From Hyphomicrobiales bacterium (GTDB lineage: Bacteria; Pseudomonadota; Alphaproteobacteria; Rhizobiales; Beijerinckiaceae), in the NCBI GenBank assembly GCA_930633495.1, contig CAKNFJ010000001.1:3557001-3621000 (forward strand): a stretch of DNA of 64,000 bases. The letters run 5' to 3'. Below are positions 28,061-37,834 of the stretch, one piece after another (position 1 is the first letter of the stretch; every line of letters starts with the position of its first letter). The notes beneath the pieces were generated by a model that saw nothing but the letters and a program-made list of their open reading frames with translations, searched no databases and was not told the DNA's origin. The position numbers and the translations under genes are program-made.

Positions 28061-28090
28061 GCCGCGCCTTCGCGAGAGGGCGCGGCTTTT
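28061..28090 (+). terminator. rho-independent terminator after phaR
   Basis: GCCGCGCC, a 10-base loop, GGCGCGGC, then TTTT. It begins 20 bases after the phaR stop codon. Confidence 0.85.
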
Positions 28091-28151
28091 GTTGGCTGGG
28101 GCGAGCCGAGGTCGGGAATGTTCTGCTCGGGTGGAGAGCGGGCACCATCAA

Positions 28152-28601
28152 TCACCCTCGGGATGCCGCCGAAACCTGCTCAAGCTCAAGAATGTTGCCC
28201 TCGGGATCGCGAGCATAAACGATCAGAAGCGGCTTATCCCTTGACCCGAAATCCGTGATTTCCCCGGCTTGGGTGCCTCCCGCTTCGATGATGGCCGCAA
28301 GCGTAACGCCGATGTCCGATACTTCGAAGGAAAGATGACCGAAGCCGGGTTCATTCACCCGGGGTTGGGCGCGATCACATGTCGTTTCATGCTGATGTAT
28401 CTCCAGGAACGGCGCATCGATGCCGGGCAGCTTCAGCCAGACCGACCGGATCACCGAGTTGGGCAGGCCGTTGCCGAGCGAGACCTTTTCGCCCGAGAGC
28501 GTTCTTGACTCACGAAGGAGCTCGAGCTCGAAGATCTTTCGGTAGAAGCCTGCAAGCGCATCTGCATCGCGGGCAACCACGTTGATATGAGTAAGCTTCA
28601 T
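28152..28601 (-). CDS. VOC (glyoxalase/bleomycin-resistance) family protein
   Basis: A 149-aa vicinal-oxygen-chelate protein with two babbab repeats. KLTHINVVARDADALAGFYRKIF opens the first and FGHLSFEVSDIGVTL the second. YARDPEGNILELEQ closes the metal site. The metal-binding His and Glu positions expected for the superfamily are present (HINV, HLSF, ELEQ). Function could be an isomerase, dioxygenase or resistance protein. The ATG at 28601 (MKLTHI) is the likely start. Four extra residues are possible from 28613. The gene is visibly less GC-rich than its surroundings, which may mean recent acquisition. Confidence 0.82.
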   Translation of the reverse strand: MKLTHINVVARDADALAGFYRKIFELELLRESRTLSGEKVSLGNGLPNSVIRSVWLKLPGIDAPFLEIHQHETTCDRAQPRVNEPGFGHLSFEVSDIGVTLAAIIEAGGTQAGEITDFGSRDKPLLIVYARDPEGNILELEQVSAASRG

Positions 28602-28769
28602 CAGGCTGGCCAAGGCTGGCAGGTGAGGCGCAGGTTAACCTGCGATCCATCAGGTCGGCTACGGGTTGATAGCAGGCGTTAATGCGTTGTTGTAACCAAC
28701 GGCCGCGATGAACATCATGCGACGCCTCTAGAGACGACAAGTCGTTGTGATGATTTGAGAGAACTTTCG

Positions 28770-28988
28770 ATGAAGCAGCGGGCTTTCGAGATCACACGCC
28801 GAACTTTAGGTTGGTCAAGCTTGATCGCATTGTTGTCGTCATTGACCGCATGTTGGAATTTCGGTGGTAACGCGCCGCCCACTGTCGCGGAGGCCATCGC
28901 TCCATGGGTCGCGCTGCCGGCCGTCGTCATCATGGTGGTTAGCCTAGTGATGTTAATTGTCGATTGGCTCGGCGAACCCTCCCAATAG
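28770..28988 (+). CDS. small putative lipoprotein/membrane protein
   Basis: A 72-aa protein, not recognised. The N-terminus is basic (MKQRAFEITRR), followed by a hydrophobic stretch ending in LTAC, a plausible lipobox at about residues 26-29. A second hydrophobic segment (WVALPAVVIMVVSLVMLIVDWL) spans the C-terminal part. GAGAG lies upstream of the ATG. Base composition is clearly lower in GC than neighbouring genes, like the adjacent VOC gene. It could be a chance frame, but the paired hydrophobic segments and codon pattern make a real small membrane protein more likely. Confidence 0.5.
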   Translation: MKQRAFEITRRTLGWSSLIALLSSLTACWNFGGNAPPTVAEAIAPWVALPAVVIMVVSLVMLIVDWLGEPSQ

Positions 28989-29074
28989 GTTCTGATGAGG
29001 CACGGCAAAGATCCGCAACGGGGCGACAGCGTCCATCGAGCCGCGCGCTGGTGGGCCACGAAGTGGCTGCCACG

Positions 29075-30766
29075 TCAGCCGGTGGCGAGCCGCTGGAGTG
29101 CCGGCTGCGGAGGGGCGTGCAGCACGGCCTGCCCGAAGAGATGTCCCTGCAGATAGGTGACGCCCCAGTCGCGCAGCATCGCGGCCTGCACTTCGTCATC
29201 GACCCATTCCGCGACGGTTTCGACGCCGAGATGGCCGGCGAGGTCGATGAGCGTGCGGACGTAGAAGCGGTCGTCGGTCGAGCGCCGCAGATTCTGGGTG
29301 AAGGCGCCGTCGATCTTCAGGATATCGATCGGGAAGGCGCGCAGGTGGCGCAAGGAGGTATGCCCGGCGCCGAAATCGTCGATGGCGATTCGCGCGCCCT
29401 GTGCCTTGATCCGCCCGAGCAGCTTCGCGACCCGCGCCGGATTCTCGATCGTCGCCGTCTCGGTGACCTCGACGATCAGGCGCGACGCCTCGTTCGGGGC
29501 GGTGCTCGTGCAGGCGACGAAGGCGTCGAACCATTCGGAATCGGTGAGCGAGCGCGGTGAGACGTTGACCGACAGCGACAGCGCCGGGTCGTCGCGCAGC
29601 ATGTCCATGGCGAGTTCGAGCACGCGGTGGTCGAAGAGCCTGACGAGGCCGCGCCGCTCCAGCATCGGAATGAGCTCGGCGGAGGAGAAATACAGCCCCG
29701 TCGCGCCATGCCCGACCCGTAACAGCGCCTCATGGAAGGCCGGCTCCCGTGTCCCTGTCGCGACTACCGGCTGCAGGGCAAGGCGCACCCGCCTCTCGTT
29801 CAGGGCGGCGAGGGCCTGGATGTCGAAGCCGACCTGATCGGCCGCCGTGTCGCGCTGCTGGCGCGGCTTGGCGGTGACGACGGTGTCGATGGCACCGGCG
29901 CGCGCCGTGGCCAGCGCGCCTTCGGCCGCGGCCAGGAGCCCGGCGCCATGCGTGCCCAGTTCGGGCGCACAGGCGGCGCCGACACGCAGGCGCACGAGCG
30001 CGATGCCGCGCGCCGTCTCGATGGCCGATTGGGCGACGACCTTGATGAAGCGGCGCGCGGCCGCCCCGATCTGGTCCTGCGGGCAGCCGGCGAGCAGGAG
30101 GGCGAAGCTGTTGCCGGCATAGCGCACGAGATGGTCGCGGCGGCGCGTGACGGAACGCAGCCGCTCCTGCACCGTGCTGATGATCTCGTCGGTCGCCTCA
30201 TGTCCGAAATCGTCGTTGAGGCGTGCGAGTTCGTCGATCGCCGCTACCAGCACGACGACGGGCCGCTCGGCTGGCAGATGCTCGCGCAGCGTCGCGTCGA
30301 TGCGCTCCAGCAGGGCCGGGCGGTCGCAGAGCTCGGTGCCGAGCTGCTCCAGCTCTCCGGCTCGCGTGGCTCGTTCGAGCCGCAGGACACCGCGGGCGCT
30401 CGCCGGGCGGCCGTCGCTCCCGGCGAACCAGCGGCCGGTGTCCTCGGCCCACATCTTGCGGCCGGCGAGATCGATCGCGTAACGGGTCCGGTAGATCACG
30501 CCGTCGCCGCCATCATGCTCGGTGGAGCCGAAGATCGCGTCATAGCGGCTCGAGCCGCTGCCGGGCTCGACCAGCCCCGCAAAGGCGAGGCCGCGCGACA
30601 GGAAGTCGTCGGAGAGCGGTCCCAGCACCTCGCGGGCGTTCGGGCCCCAGCTCAGGGCGTCGCTCTGGACGTCCCAGCCGTAAACGACTTCGCCGATCGA
30701 GGAGAGGATGCTGCGGGGATCAACCGGGCCGCCGTTCTGGAAGCTGAAGATCGAGGGGGTGGGCAT
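29075..30766 (-). CDS. c-di-GMP phosphodiesterase with PAS-like, degenerate GGDEF and intact EAL domains
   Basis: A 563-aa signalling protein without membrane segments. An N-terminal PAS-like region (about residues 15-130) is followed by a GGDEF domain (about 165-300) whose signature has decayed to AGNSF (217-221), so cyclase activity is unlikely. The C-terminal EAL domain (about 325-555) keeps all key residues: EAL at 346-348 in HEALLR, Asn401, Glu435 in VEVTE, DDFGAG at 463-468, Lys484 in LKIDGAF, Glu520 in AEWVDDE and Gln540 in LQGHLFG. It should hydrolyse c-di-GMP, and the GGDEF part may sense GTP. A perfect CtrA box lies 100 bases upstream, linking it to the cell cycle or motility. Confidence 0.9.
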   Translation of the reverse strand: MPTPSIFSFQNGGPVDPRSILSSIGEVVYGWDVQSDALSWGPNAREVLGPLSDDFLSRGLAFAGLVEPGSGSSRYDAIFGSTEHDGGDGVIYRTRYAIDLAGRKMWAEDTGRWFAGSDGRPASARGVLRLERATRAGELEQLGTELCDRPALLERIDATLREHLPAERPVVVLVAAIDELARLNDDFGHEATDEIISTVQERLRSVTRRRDHLVRYAGNSFALLLAGCPQDQIGAAARRFIKVVAQSAIETARGIALVRLRVGAACAPELGTHGAGLLAAAEGALATARAGAIDTVVTAKPRQQRDTAADQVGFDIQALAALNERRVRLALQPVVATGTREPAFHEALLRVGHGATGLYFSSAELIPMLERRGLVRLFDHRVLELAMDMLRDDPALSLSVNVSPRSLTDSEWFDAFVACTSTAPNEASRLIVEVTETATIENPARVAKLLGRIKAQGARIAIDDFGAGHTSLRHLRAFPIDILKIDGAFTQNLRRSTDDRFYVRTLIDLAGHLGVETVAEWVDDEVQAAMLRDWGVTYLQGHLFGQAVLHAPPQPALQRLATG

Positions 30767-30865
30767 CGCTCGGCCTCAGAGGGACGGCCCACGCAGCGCC
30801 ATTCTGGTGCCTCGTCGTGTCGCCCGGATGATGGAAGTGTTTCCAAACGATGCGACAATTCTGAT

Positions 30866-30880
30866 TAACGCAGCGTTAAG
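30866..30880. promoter_or_regulatory. candidate CtrA-binding site (TTAA-N7-TTAA)
   Basis: TTAACGCAGCGTTAA matches TTAA-N7-TTAA exactly and is a near-perfect palindrome. It lies 100 bases upstream of the EAL phosphodiesterase start (minus strand) and 59 bases before a possible small gene on the plus strand. Confidence 0.65.
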
Positions 30881-30938
30881 GCTGGCCGATGGTTTGCAGC
30901 CTGAACTCCGTCATCAGGTGTCTGTGTCGGAGTGAAAC

Positions 30939-31148
30939 ATGGCAGAGGCCGGAGTTTGGCCAGGGCGGGATGCGGTCCATATCCATGCATCCGCGCTCAT
31001 GCTGCTGCAGGCCGCCGCCGCGCGCGCCGAAATCGGCCCCTTCGCCGTCACGGGAAAGGCGACGCCCCAATCGGCCACGGGCTGCTATCGAGCGGCGGCG
31101 CAGCTTCTGCCGCGGGGGCGGCTGCCACGGCTGCGGGGCCATCAATAG
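30939..31148 (+). CDS. possible small hypothetical protein
   Basis: A 69-codon frame from ATG at 30939, Ala-rich, with no recognised domain. Support is weak: it lies behind the CtrA box and has many G/C-ended codons, but no clear ribosome-binding site is visible and in this high-GC DNA long chance frames are common. It is kept as a low-confidence candidate because the intergenic region would otherwise hold over 500 bases without a gene. Confidence 0.22.
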   Translation: MAEAGVWPGRDAVHIHASALMLLQAAAARAEIGPFAVTGKATPQSATGCYRAAAQLLPRGRLPRLRGHQ

Positions 31149-31209
31149 CGTAGGGCCGGAGACGCCGATCAGGTCGATTCACCCCGACCGGATCCGGCAT
31201 GGACCAGGC

Positions 31210-31236
31210 AAAGAAAAACCGGCCTGGCGGCCGGTT
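31210..31236 (-). terminator. rho-independent terminator of rpmF
   Basis: Read on the minus strand: AACCGGCC, loop GCCA, GGCCGGTT, followed by TTTCT. It begins about 50 bases after the rpmF stop codon. Confidence 0.9.
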
Positions 31237-31288
31237 CATATTTCTCTTCGCGGGAGCGGCAGCACTGCCGCATCCGGGCCAAAGCGCC

Positions 31289-31474
31289 TCAGGCGTCGGC
31301 CTTGACCTTGAGCACCTGACGGCCGCGATACATGCCGCTCTTCAGGTCGACATGGTGCGGGCGGCGCAGCTCGCCGGAGTTCTTGTCTTCGATATAGGTG
31401 GGCTGCTTCAGCGCGTCGGCCGAGCGGCGCATGCCACGCTTCGACGGCGACGTCTTTCTCTTCGGAACGGCCAT
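31289..31474 (-). CDS. rpmF: 50S ribosomal protein L32
   Basis: A 61-aa component of the large ribosomal subunit. [22 protein letters not shown] is the standard L32 N-terminus, and the rest ([26 protein letters not shown]) matches the alphaproteobacterial form, which lacks the zinc-binding cysteines found in some bacteria. The ATG at 31474 is chosen from the family start, with GGAGAG upstream. An ATG at 31486 would add four residues. It lies downstream of mtgA on the same strand, as in many Rhizobiales, and ends at a perfect terminator. Confidence 0.98.
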   Translation of the reverse strand: MAVPKRKTSPSKRGMRRSADALKQPTYIEDKNSGELRRPHHVDLKSGMYRGRQVLKVKADA

Positions 31475-31628
31475 TGTACTCTCCATCGTGCCGCCGTCTG
31501 AATGCGCAGGCCGGTCAAGGCCACGCCTCCGCCACGGCGACGGATCAATCTCGTGAGGCGTTGCCCATACACCGTCGGGGCGCCGATGGCTAGAGCTGAA
31601 TCGGGATTTCTTCGGAATGCGGCGGGGA

Positions 31629-32351
31629 TCAGCCCGGAAGGGCGCAATCGCCCAGGGATCCGAGCTGCCCGAGGCGGCGTTGCGTGCGCGCGGCGGCGGC
31701 TTGCAGGCCCCGGCTCGGCCGTGCCGGGTTGCGCAGCAGGGGATTCGGCAGCGCCGCCGCGAGGCGCGCTGCCTCGGCGGGGGTGAGTCGCGCGGCCGGC
31801 TTGCCGAAATAACGTTGCGCGGCCGCCTCGGCGCCGAACAGGCCCTCGCCCCATTCGGCGACGTTGAGATAGACCTCGATGACGCGCTGCTTGCTCCAGG
31901 CGAGATCGATCGCCATCGCCAGCGGGATCTCCAGCCCCTTGCGCAGATAGGAGCGGCCCGGCCAGAGGAAGACGTTCTTGGCCGTCTGCATGGTCAGCGT
32001 CGAGGCGCCGCGGCTGGGGCCGTCCTCATCGTCGAGCACGGCGTTGAGCTCGATCCAGTCGACGCCGTGATGGCGGCAGAAGCGCTGGTCCTCCGCGGCG
32101 ATGACCGCGCGGATCAGGTTGGGCGAGATCTTTTCCAGCGGCACCCATTCACGCTCGACGGGCTTGAGCGTCAGCCAGCGGCCGAGCATCAGCGTCGAGG
32201 GTACGGGGACGAAGCGGTAGATGAGGATCGCGGCGGCGAGGAGCAGAATCAGCCAGAAGGCGAGCCGGATGCAGAGGCCGAGAAACCTGCCCAACACGTC
32301 GTTCCGCCCTCCTCGCCGGTCGATCGACCGATCCGCAATGTCCTGCGTCAT
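31629..32351 (-). CDS. mtgA: monofunctional biosynthetic peptidoglycan transglycosylase
   Basis: Polymerises lipid II into glycan strands at the outer face of the inner membrane (glycosyltransferase family 51) without a transpeptidase domain. Of 240 aa, residues about 22-45 form the single membrane anchor. All GT51 motifs are present: [38 protein letters not shown] and [24 protein letters not shown]. The ATG at 32351 (MTQDIAD) is taken. An ATG nine codons upstream is possible, and neither has a strong ribosome-binding site. It is divergent from the ispA-type gene and followed by rpmF. Confidence 0.94.
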   Translation of the reverse strand: MTQDIADRSIDRRGGRNDVLGRFLGLCIRLAFWLILLLAAAILIYRFVPVPSTLMLGRWLTLKPVEREWVPLEKISPNLIRAVIAAEDQRFCRHHGVDWIELNAVLDDEDGPSRGASTLTMQTAKNVFLWPGRSYLRKGLEIPLAMAIDLAWSKQRVIEVYLNVAEWGEGLFGAEAAAQRYFGKPAARLTPAEAARLAAALPNPLLRNPARPSRGLQAAAARTQRRLGQLGSLGDCALPG

Positions 32352-32423
32352 GGCGGCGCAGCTTGACGATGCAGCCATCGTCCGGCAAGGCCCCCGTCCC
32401 GGCAGCGAACGCGAGATGCGCGC

Positions 32424-33371
32424 ATGAGTTCCGTCAAGACCCCGGCCAGCCACGGCGACCTCGACCGCCGGCTCGCGCAGAATGCGGAGGCCGTGGAGGC
32501 CTTGCTGGCCACGCTGCTCGCGGCCGAACCGGCCCAGGGCGAGATCGCCCGGCCGCCGCGTCTCGTCGCGGCGATGCGGCATGGCGCGCTGGGTGGGGGC
32601 AAGCGGTTGCGGCCTTTCCTGACGGTGGAGACCGCGCGTCTGCTCGGCGCGGCCCCGGAGCAGGGACTGCGGGCGGGCACTGCCGTCGAACTGCTGCACT
32701 GCTATTCGCTCGTCCATGACGACCTGCCGGCGATGGATGACGACGATCTGCGCCGTGGCCGCCCGACCGTGCACAAGGCCTTCGACGAAGCGACCGCGAT
32801 CCTGGCGGGGGATGCGTTGCTGACGCTCGCCTTCGACGTCCTGGCCGACGAGGCGACCCATCCCTCCGGCGCCGTGCGGGCCGCGCTGGTGAGCGCGCTG
32901 GCGAGGGCCTCGGGGCTCGGCGGCATGGTCGGTGGCCAGATGCTCGACCTTGCCGCGGAGGGGCGTTTCGAAGCGCAGCGGGACACGCTCCCCGAGGCGG
33001 CGATCCGCCAGCTCCAGGCGATGAAGACCGGCGCCCTGCTGGCGGCGAGCGTGGAGATCGGCGCGAGGCTCGGCGGTGCGGATGCCGAGGCGCTGGCCGC
33101 GCTCGGCCGCTACGGCCGGGCGCTCGGGGCGACCTTCCAGGTCGCCGACGACATCCTCGACATCGAATCGGACGCCGCCCAGATGGGCAAGGCGACGGCG
33201 AAGGACGAAGGCAAGGGCAAGGCGACGCTGATCGGCGCGCTCGGCCTCGACGGCGCCAAGAGCGAGCGCGACCGGCTGAGCGAGGCCGCCGTGACGGCGC
33301 TCGCGGGGTTCGGTCCGGAGGCGGATGTTCTCAGGGCGGCGGCGCGTTTCGCGGCGCAGCGGAAGAGCTGA
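32424..33371 (+). CDS. ispA: short-chain polyprenyl diphosphate synthase (farnesyl/geranylgeranyl type)
   Basis: Builds C15-C20 isoprenoid diphosphates from IPP and DMAPP in the cytoplasm, feeding quinone, hopanoid or carotenoid synthesis. The 315-aa protein has the first Asp-rich motif HDDLPAMDDDDLRRGRPT (about residues 98-115), GGKRLRPFL near the N-terminus for IPP binding, and the second Asp-rich motif VADDILDIESD. The spacing DDxxxxD in the first motif is typical of bacterial FPP/GGPP synthases. Product chain length cannot be fixed from sequence. It is divergent from mtgA, and a family A repeat follows. Confidence 0.93.
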   Translation: MSSVKTPASHGDLDRRLAQNAEAVEALLATLLAAEPAQGEIARPPRLVAAMRHGALGGGKRLRPFLTVETARLLGAAPEQGLRAGTAVELLHCYSLVHDDLPAMDDDDLRRGRPTVHKAFDEATAILAGDALLTLAFDVLADEATHPSGAVRAALVSALARASGLGGMVGGQMLDLAAEGRFEAQRDTLPEAAIRQLQAMKTGALLAASVEIGARLGGADAEALAALGRYGRALGATFQVADDILDIESDAAQMGKATAKDEGKGKATLIGALGLDGAKSERDRLSEAAVTALAGFGPEADVLRAAARFAAQRKS

Positions 33372-33380
33372 CGAAGGGCG

Positions 33381-33540
33381 CGGGATCCCCTCTCCTGTAA
33401 GGAGAGGGGGTAGGGGTGAGGTGTCGGCCCCTGGAGCAGTGAATTGCAGCCTCACCGCTGCGCCGCGACCACCTCGCGGCAAACACGGTGGGCGGCCTAC
33501 CCCTCACCCTGCCCTCTCCCTACGGGAGAGGGTTCCCCGC
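33381..33540. repeat. family A bipartite palindromic element (copy 2)
   Basis: Left arm CGGGATCCCCTCTCC with hairpin TGTAAGGAGAGGGGG and GGTGAGGTGTCGGCC. Right arm GGCCTACCCCTCACCCTGCC through GGAGAGGGTTCCCCGC. It lies between the convergent ispA gene and the membrane-protein gene. Confidence 0.88.
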
Positions 33541-33590
33541 GCTGTCAGCGCCTTCTCGACAGGGAAGGGGCTCTTCGCCAGGCGAGCGGC

Positions 33591-34835
33591 TTACCGCCAG
33601 CGGCCGAAGGCGTCGGCGAGGGTCTGGCTGCCGGACACGCCCTTTTCGAAGGTGATGATGCCGCGGCGCCCCGAGGTGAACAGCACCGGGATATCGATCC
33701 AGCTGCGGTTGAGGATGAGGTCGATGTTGCGCTCGACCTCGACCGGCACGTTCGACAGGGCCGCGACGAAGAGATTGGCTCCCAGCGCCGAGTTGATCGC
33801 CGACAGCGGGGCGCCGCGCTCGCCTTCCTCGGTTTTGAACTGCGGCACACCGACTTCCTTGATCGCCTGCGTCGTCGGGTCGCCGCTCACGGTGAAGCGC
33901 AGCCCGATGATGTGCGAGGCCGGGAAGGCCGAATCGGTGTTGCGCCGGATGGTGAAGTCGAGATTCAAGCCGGCGTCGGGGATCTCGACGGTCGCACGCA
34001 CGATCGTCTCGACGGGACGGCCCTGGCCGGCGCTCTCGCTGTCGAGGCGCCAGAAGACGCGGCCGTTGACGGCGCGCGGCTGCTGCGGATTCTCAGGTAC
34101 CTCGGTGTAGAGGATCGCACGCTGGGCGACGGCGATCTCGCCGCCGGGCTGCGGCACCGGGATGCCGGGCGAGGCGTTCGGCGCATTGCCGCCGGGCCGC
34201 CCCTGGGCGGGAGCGCCGGCATCGCCGACACGGTCGGCGATCTTGCCGTTGCCTTCGGGCTGGGCCGGCTGGGCCTGCTGGGTCGCGGCCTCTCCGCTCG
34301 GCCGGACCGGGTCCTGCGGCTTGAGCTTGTGGACATAGATCGCGGTTGCCGCGATCGCCGCGACGGCGACCGCGACGACGCCGCCGACGACGGCGGAGCG
34401 GATATGGCCGGGCTTGACGCGCGACTCGCGCGGCGGCTGGACGCGCGGGCGGGCGACCTGCGGCTCGGCCGGTTCCGGCAGCGGCTCGCCTTCGTCCTCT
34501 CCGGCGGCTGCCGGCAGCGGCGCGAAATCGGGCTGCTTCTTCGGTTCGGGCGGGCGTGGCGGCTGCGGAGCCTCCTCCACGGGCCGGATCACCGGGCCGG
34601 GGGCCGCGGGGGGCGCCGCCGGCGCCTCGTCGTAATCGGCCTCGACCTTGGCGACGGCTTCGTCGAGCGCCAGCCGCTCGCGCATGATCTCGGCCTCGCC
34701 CAGTGGCGGATCGAGACCGCGCAGCTGCGCGACGAGGGCTGTCCGGGCCCGGTCGTAGATGGCGCGGCGCGCCTCGGGGGAGTTGTCGGACAGCCCGGCG
34801 ACGGCGCGTGCCAGGATCGGATAGAAGTCGGCCAT
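33591..34835 (-). CDS. conserved membrane protein of unknown function (Rhizobiales type)
   Basis: A 414-aa protein. An N-terminal helical region (MADFYPILARAVAGLSDNSPEARRAIYDRARTALV) resembles a domain seen at the start of many Rhizobiales proteins. A Pro-rich linker (about residues 72-135), one membrane segment (GGVVAVAVAAIAATAIYV), a low-complexity region and a C-terminal globular domain (from about IAVAQRAILYTE) follow. The C-terminal part probably lies in the periplasm. No catalytic motif is recognised. The ATG at 34835 is chosen because the family begins MADFYP. An ATG three codons earlier exists. It follows purA on the same strand with a short gap. Confidence 0.8.
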   Translation of the reverse strand: MADFYPILARAVAGLSDNSPEARRAIYDRARTALVAQLRGLDPPLGEAEIMRERLALDEAVAKVEADYDEAPAAPPAAPGPVIRPVEEAPQPPRPPEPKKQPDFAPLPAAAGEDEGEPLPEPAEPQVARPRVQPPRESRVKPGHIRSAVVGGVVAVAVAAIAATAIYVHKLKPQDPVRPSGEAATQQAQPAQPEGNGKIADRVGDAGAPAQGRPGGNAPNASPGIPVPQPGGEIAVAQRAILYTEVPENPQQPRAVNGRVFWRLDSESAGQGRPVETIVRATVEIPDAGLNLDFTIRRNTDSAFPASHIIGLRFTVSGDPTTQAIKEVGVPQFKTEEGERGAPLSAINSALGANLFVAALSNVPVEVERNIDLILNRSWIDIPVLFTSGRRGIITFEKGVSGSQTLADAFGRWR

Positions 34836-34863
34836 TGGCCTCACTTGTCGCTGATGACGGGCG

Positions 34864-34906
34864 GCGTCAACCCTCGAAGGGCAGGCTCACCCTTCGAATG
34901 GCAGGC

Positions 34907-34921
<15 letters not shown>
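34864..34921. repeat. tandem repeat at the 3' end of purA
   Basis: Read on the purA strand, the last codons TTCGAAGGG plus a stop are followed by GCCTGCCA, then TTCGAAGGG and another stop, GCCTGCCC, and TTCGAGGG. There are about three imperfect copies of a 19-base unit, each re-creating the F-E-G-stop ending. Confidence 0.75.
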
Positions 34922-36199
<1,278 letters not shown>

Positions 36200-36233
36200 G
36201 AGCGCGGTTTCCCTGCTTTACGTTCCGCGTTGC

Positions 36234-36302
36234 CGTGCAAGCGGCCCACGCATATGCAAAACCCCGACGCAAGGCCGGGGTTTCGGGGCAGGTCCTTGCA
36301 CG
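36234..36302 (-). promoter_or_regulatory. structured purA leader, possible attenuator
   Basis: On the purA strand an outer 8-bp stem (CGTGCAAG with CTTGCACG) encloses an inner 8-bp stem (AAACCCCG with CGGGGTTT) followed by one more T, like a weak intrinsic terminator. The inner loop contains CCTTGC, which could instead pair with GCAAGG in the outer stem's first strand. It lies 35-103 bases before the start codon. Confidence 0.45.
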
Positions 36303-36504
36303 CCCTCATGGGCCAAAGCGGCCTGAAGGTCAAGTTTTCAGGCTGCGGAGGCGGCGATTTCATGGGACAAACCGCCTGAGCATGGCCGGTCTGCAGCATC
36401 TGCGCAGTCATGCTGCCACAATCGGGCGTAAGGGCTAGGCGGCGGATCGGGACATGGCGGGGACCATGCTCTCCGATGCCGCAAGAGAGGGGAATCCAGC
36501 GATC

Positions 36505-37710
36505 ATGACCAAGCTCGACGACTGGCTCGGCCAGCACCATGCCGCGTTCACGGCGATCCGCCGCGACATCCACGCCCATCCCGAACTCGGCCTGGAAGAG
36601 GTGCGCACCGCCAAACTCGTCGCGGACAAGCTGCGCGAATGGGGCGTCGAGGTCACCGAAAATGTTGGCCAGACCGGCGTCGTCGGCGTCATCCGCGGCA
36701 ACCGGCCGGGCGGGCGTGCAGTCGGCCTGCGTGCCGACATGGACTGCCTGGCCCTCGATGAGACGACCAATCTGCCCTATTCGTCGAAGAATCCGGGCCG
36801 GATGCATGCCTGCGGCCATGACGGGCACACCACGATGCTGCTCGCGGCCGGCCGCTATCTCGCCGAGAACCGGGACTTCGCCGGTACCGTCAACCTGATC
36901 TTCCAGCCGGCCGAGGAGGGCCGCGGCGGCGCCAATGCCATGCTCGCCGACGGGCTGTTCGAGCGCTTCCCCTGCGACGCGATCTACGGGCTGCACAACA
37001 CGCCGGGCATGCCGTCCTCGAGCTTCGGCACCACGGTCGGCCCGTTCCTGGCGGCGGCCGACAGCTGGAAGGTCGCCTTCCACGGCGTCGGCGGCCATGG
37101 CGGCTCGCAGCCGCACCGCTCGACGGACATCACCTATGCACAGGCGCATTTCGTGCTCGGCCTGCAAGGCATCGTCGGCCGCAACGTCGCTCCGCTCGAC
37201 ACGGCGGTGATCAGCGTCGGCTACATCCATGGCGGCGACGTCAACGCCTCGAACGTCATCCCCTCGGAACTCGTCATCGGCGGCACGGCCCGCACCTATT
37301 CGCAGGAGGTGCGCGATCTGGTGGAGCGACGCATCGGCGAGCTCGCGGCGGCCACGGCGCAGGCCTGGGGCTGCCGGGCGGAAGCTCACTACCATCGCGG
37401 CACGAGCCCGCTGGTGAACGAGGCCGAGCAGGTGCGCGTCGCGGTCGCCGCGGCGAGTGCCGCGGTCGGGGCCGAGCATGTCAACGGCCAGCTGCGTCCC
37501 GGCACGGGTGGCGAGGATTTCGCCGAGATGATGCTGGTCCGTCCGGGCGCCTTCATGCGCATTGGCAACGGCGTCAATCCCGACGGCTCCTTCGTCGGGC
37601 TGCACACGCCGCTCTACGACTTCAACGACGCGATCATCCCGGACGGCGTGCGCTACTGGGTCGGCCTCGTCGATCAGGAACTCGGCCAGGGTCTGCGGAC
37701 GGCCGCGTGA
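36505..37710 (+). CDS. M20-family amidohydrolase/peptidase (hippurate hydrolase type)
   Basis: A 401-aa metallo-hydrolase that removes an acyl or amino-acid group from N-acyl amino acids. M20D signatures are clear: RRDIHAHPELGLEE near the N-terminus, the zinc-binding HACGHDGHT, the catalytic Glu pair in FQPAEEGRGGA, and the C-terminal GGEDFAEM with its metal ligand. A dimerisation insert lies in the middle. The ATG at 36505 (MTKLDDW) follows GAGAGGGG. The longer frame from 36454 lacks such a site. Actual substrate, such as hippurate, N-acetyl amino acid or IAA conjugate, is unknown. Confidence 0.92.
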   Translation: MTKLDDWLGQHHAAFTAIRRDIHAHPELGLEEVRTAKLVADKLREWGVEVTENVGQTGVVGVIRGNRPGGRAVGLRADMDCLALDETTNLPYSSKNPGRMHACGHDGHTTMLLAAGRYLAENRDFAGTVNLIFQPAEEGRGGANAMLADGLFERFPCDAIYGLHNTPGMPSSSFGTTVGPFLAAADSWKVAFHGVGGHGGSQPHRSTDITYAQAHFVLGLQGIVGRNVAPLDTAVISVGYIHGGDVNASNVIPSELVIGGTARTYSQEVRDLVERRIGELAAATAQAWGCRAEAHYHRGTSPLVNEAEQVRVAVAAASAAVGAEHVNGQLRPGTGGEDFAEMMLVRPGAFMRIGNGVNPDGSFVGLHTPLYDFNDAIIPDGVRYWVGLVDQELGQGLRTAA

Positions 37711-37834
37711 GACGCGCCATGCAGCCGGCATCCCGCGATGCCGGCTGCGATCTTGCAGGGGTGCCCGTCGTTTCCGGCGGTTGCGTTGCCGGCAAAACGG
37801 ATCTAGGCGGCGGGCTCAGCAGCGGAGCCATGCC

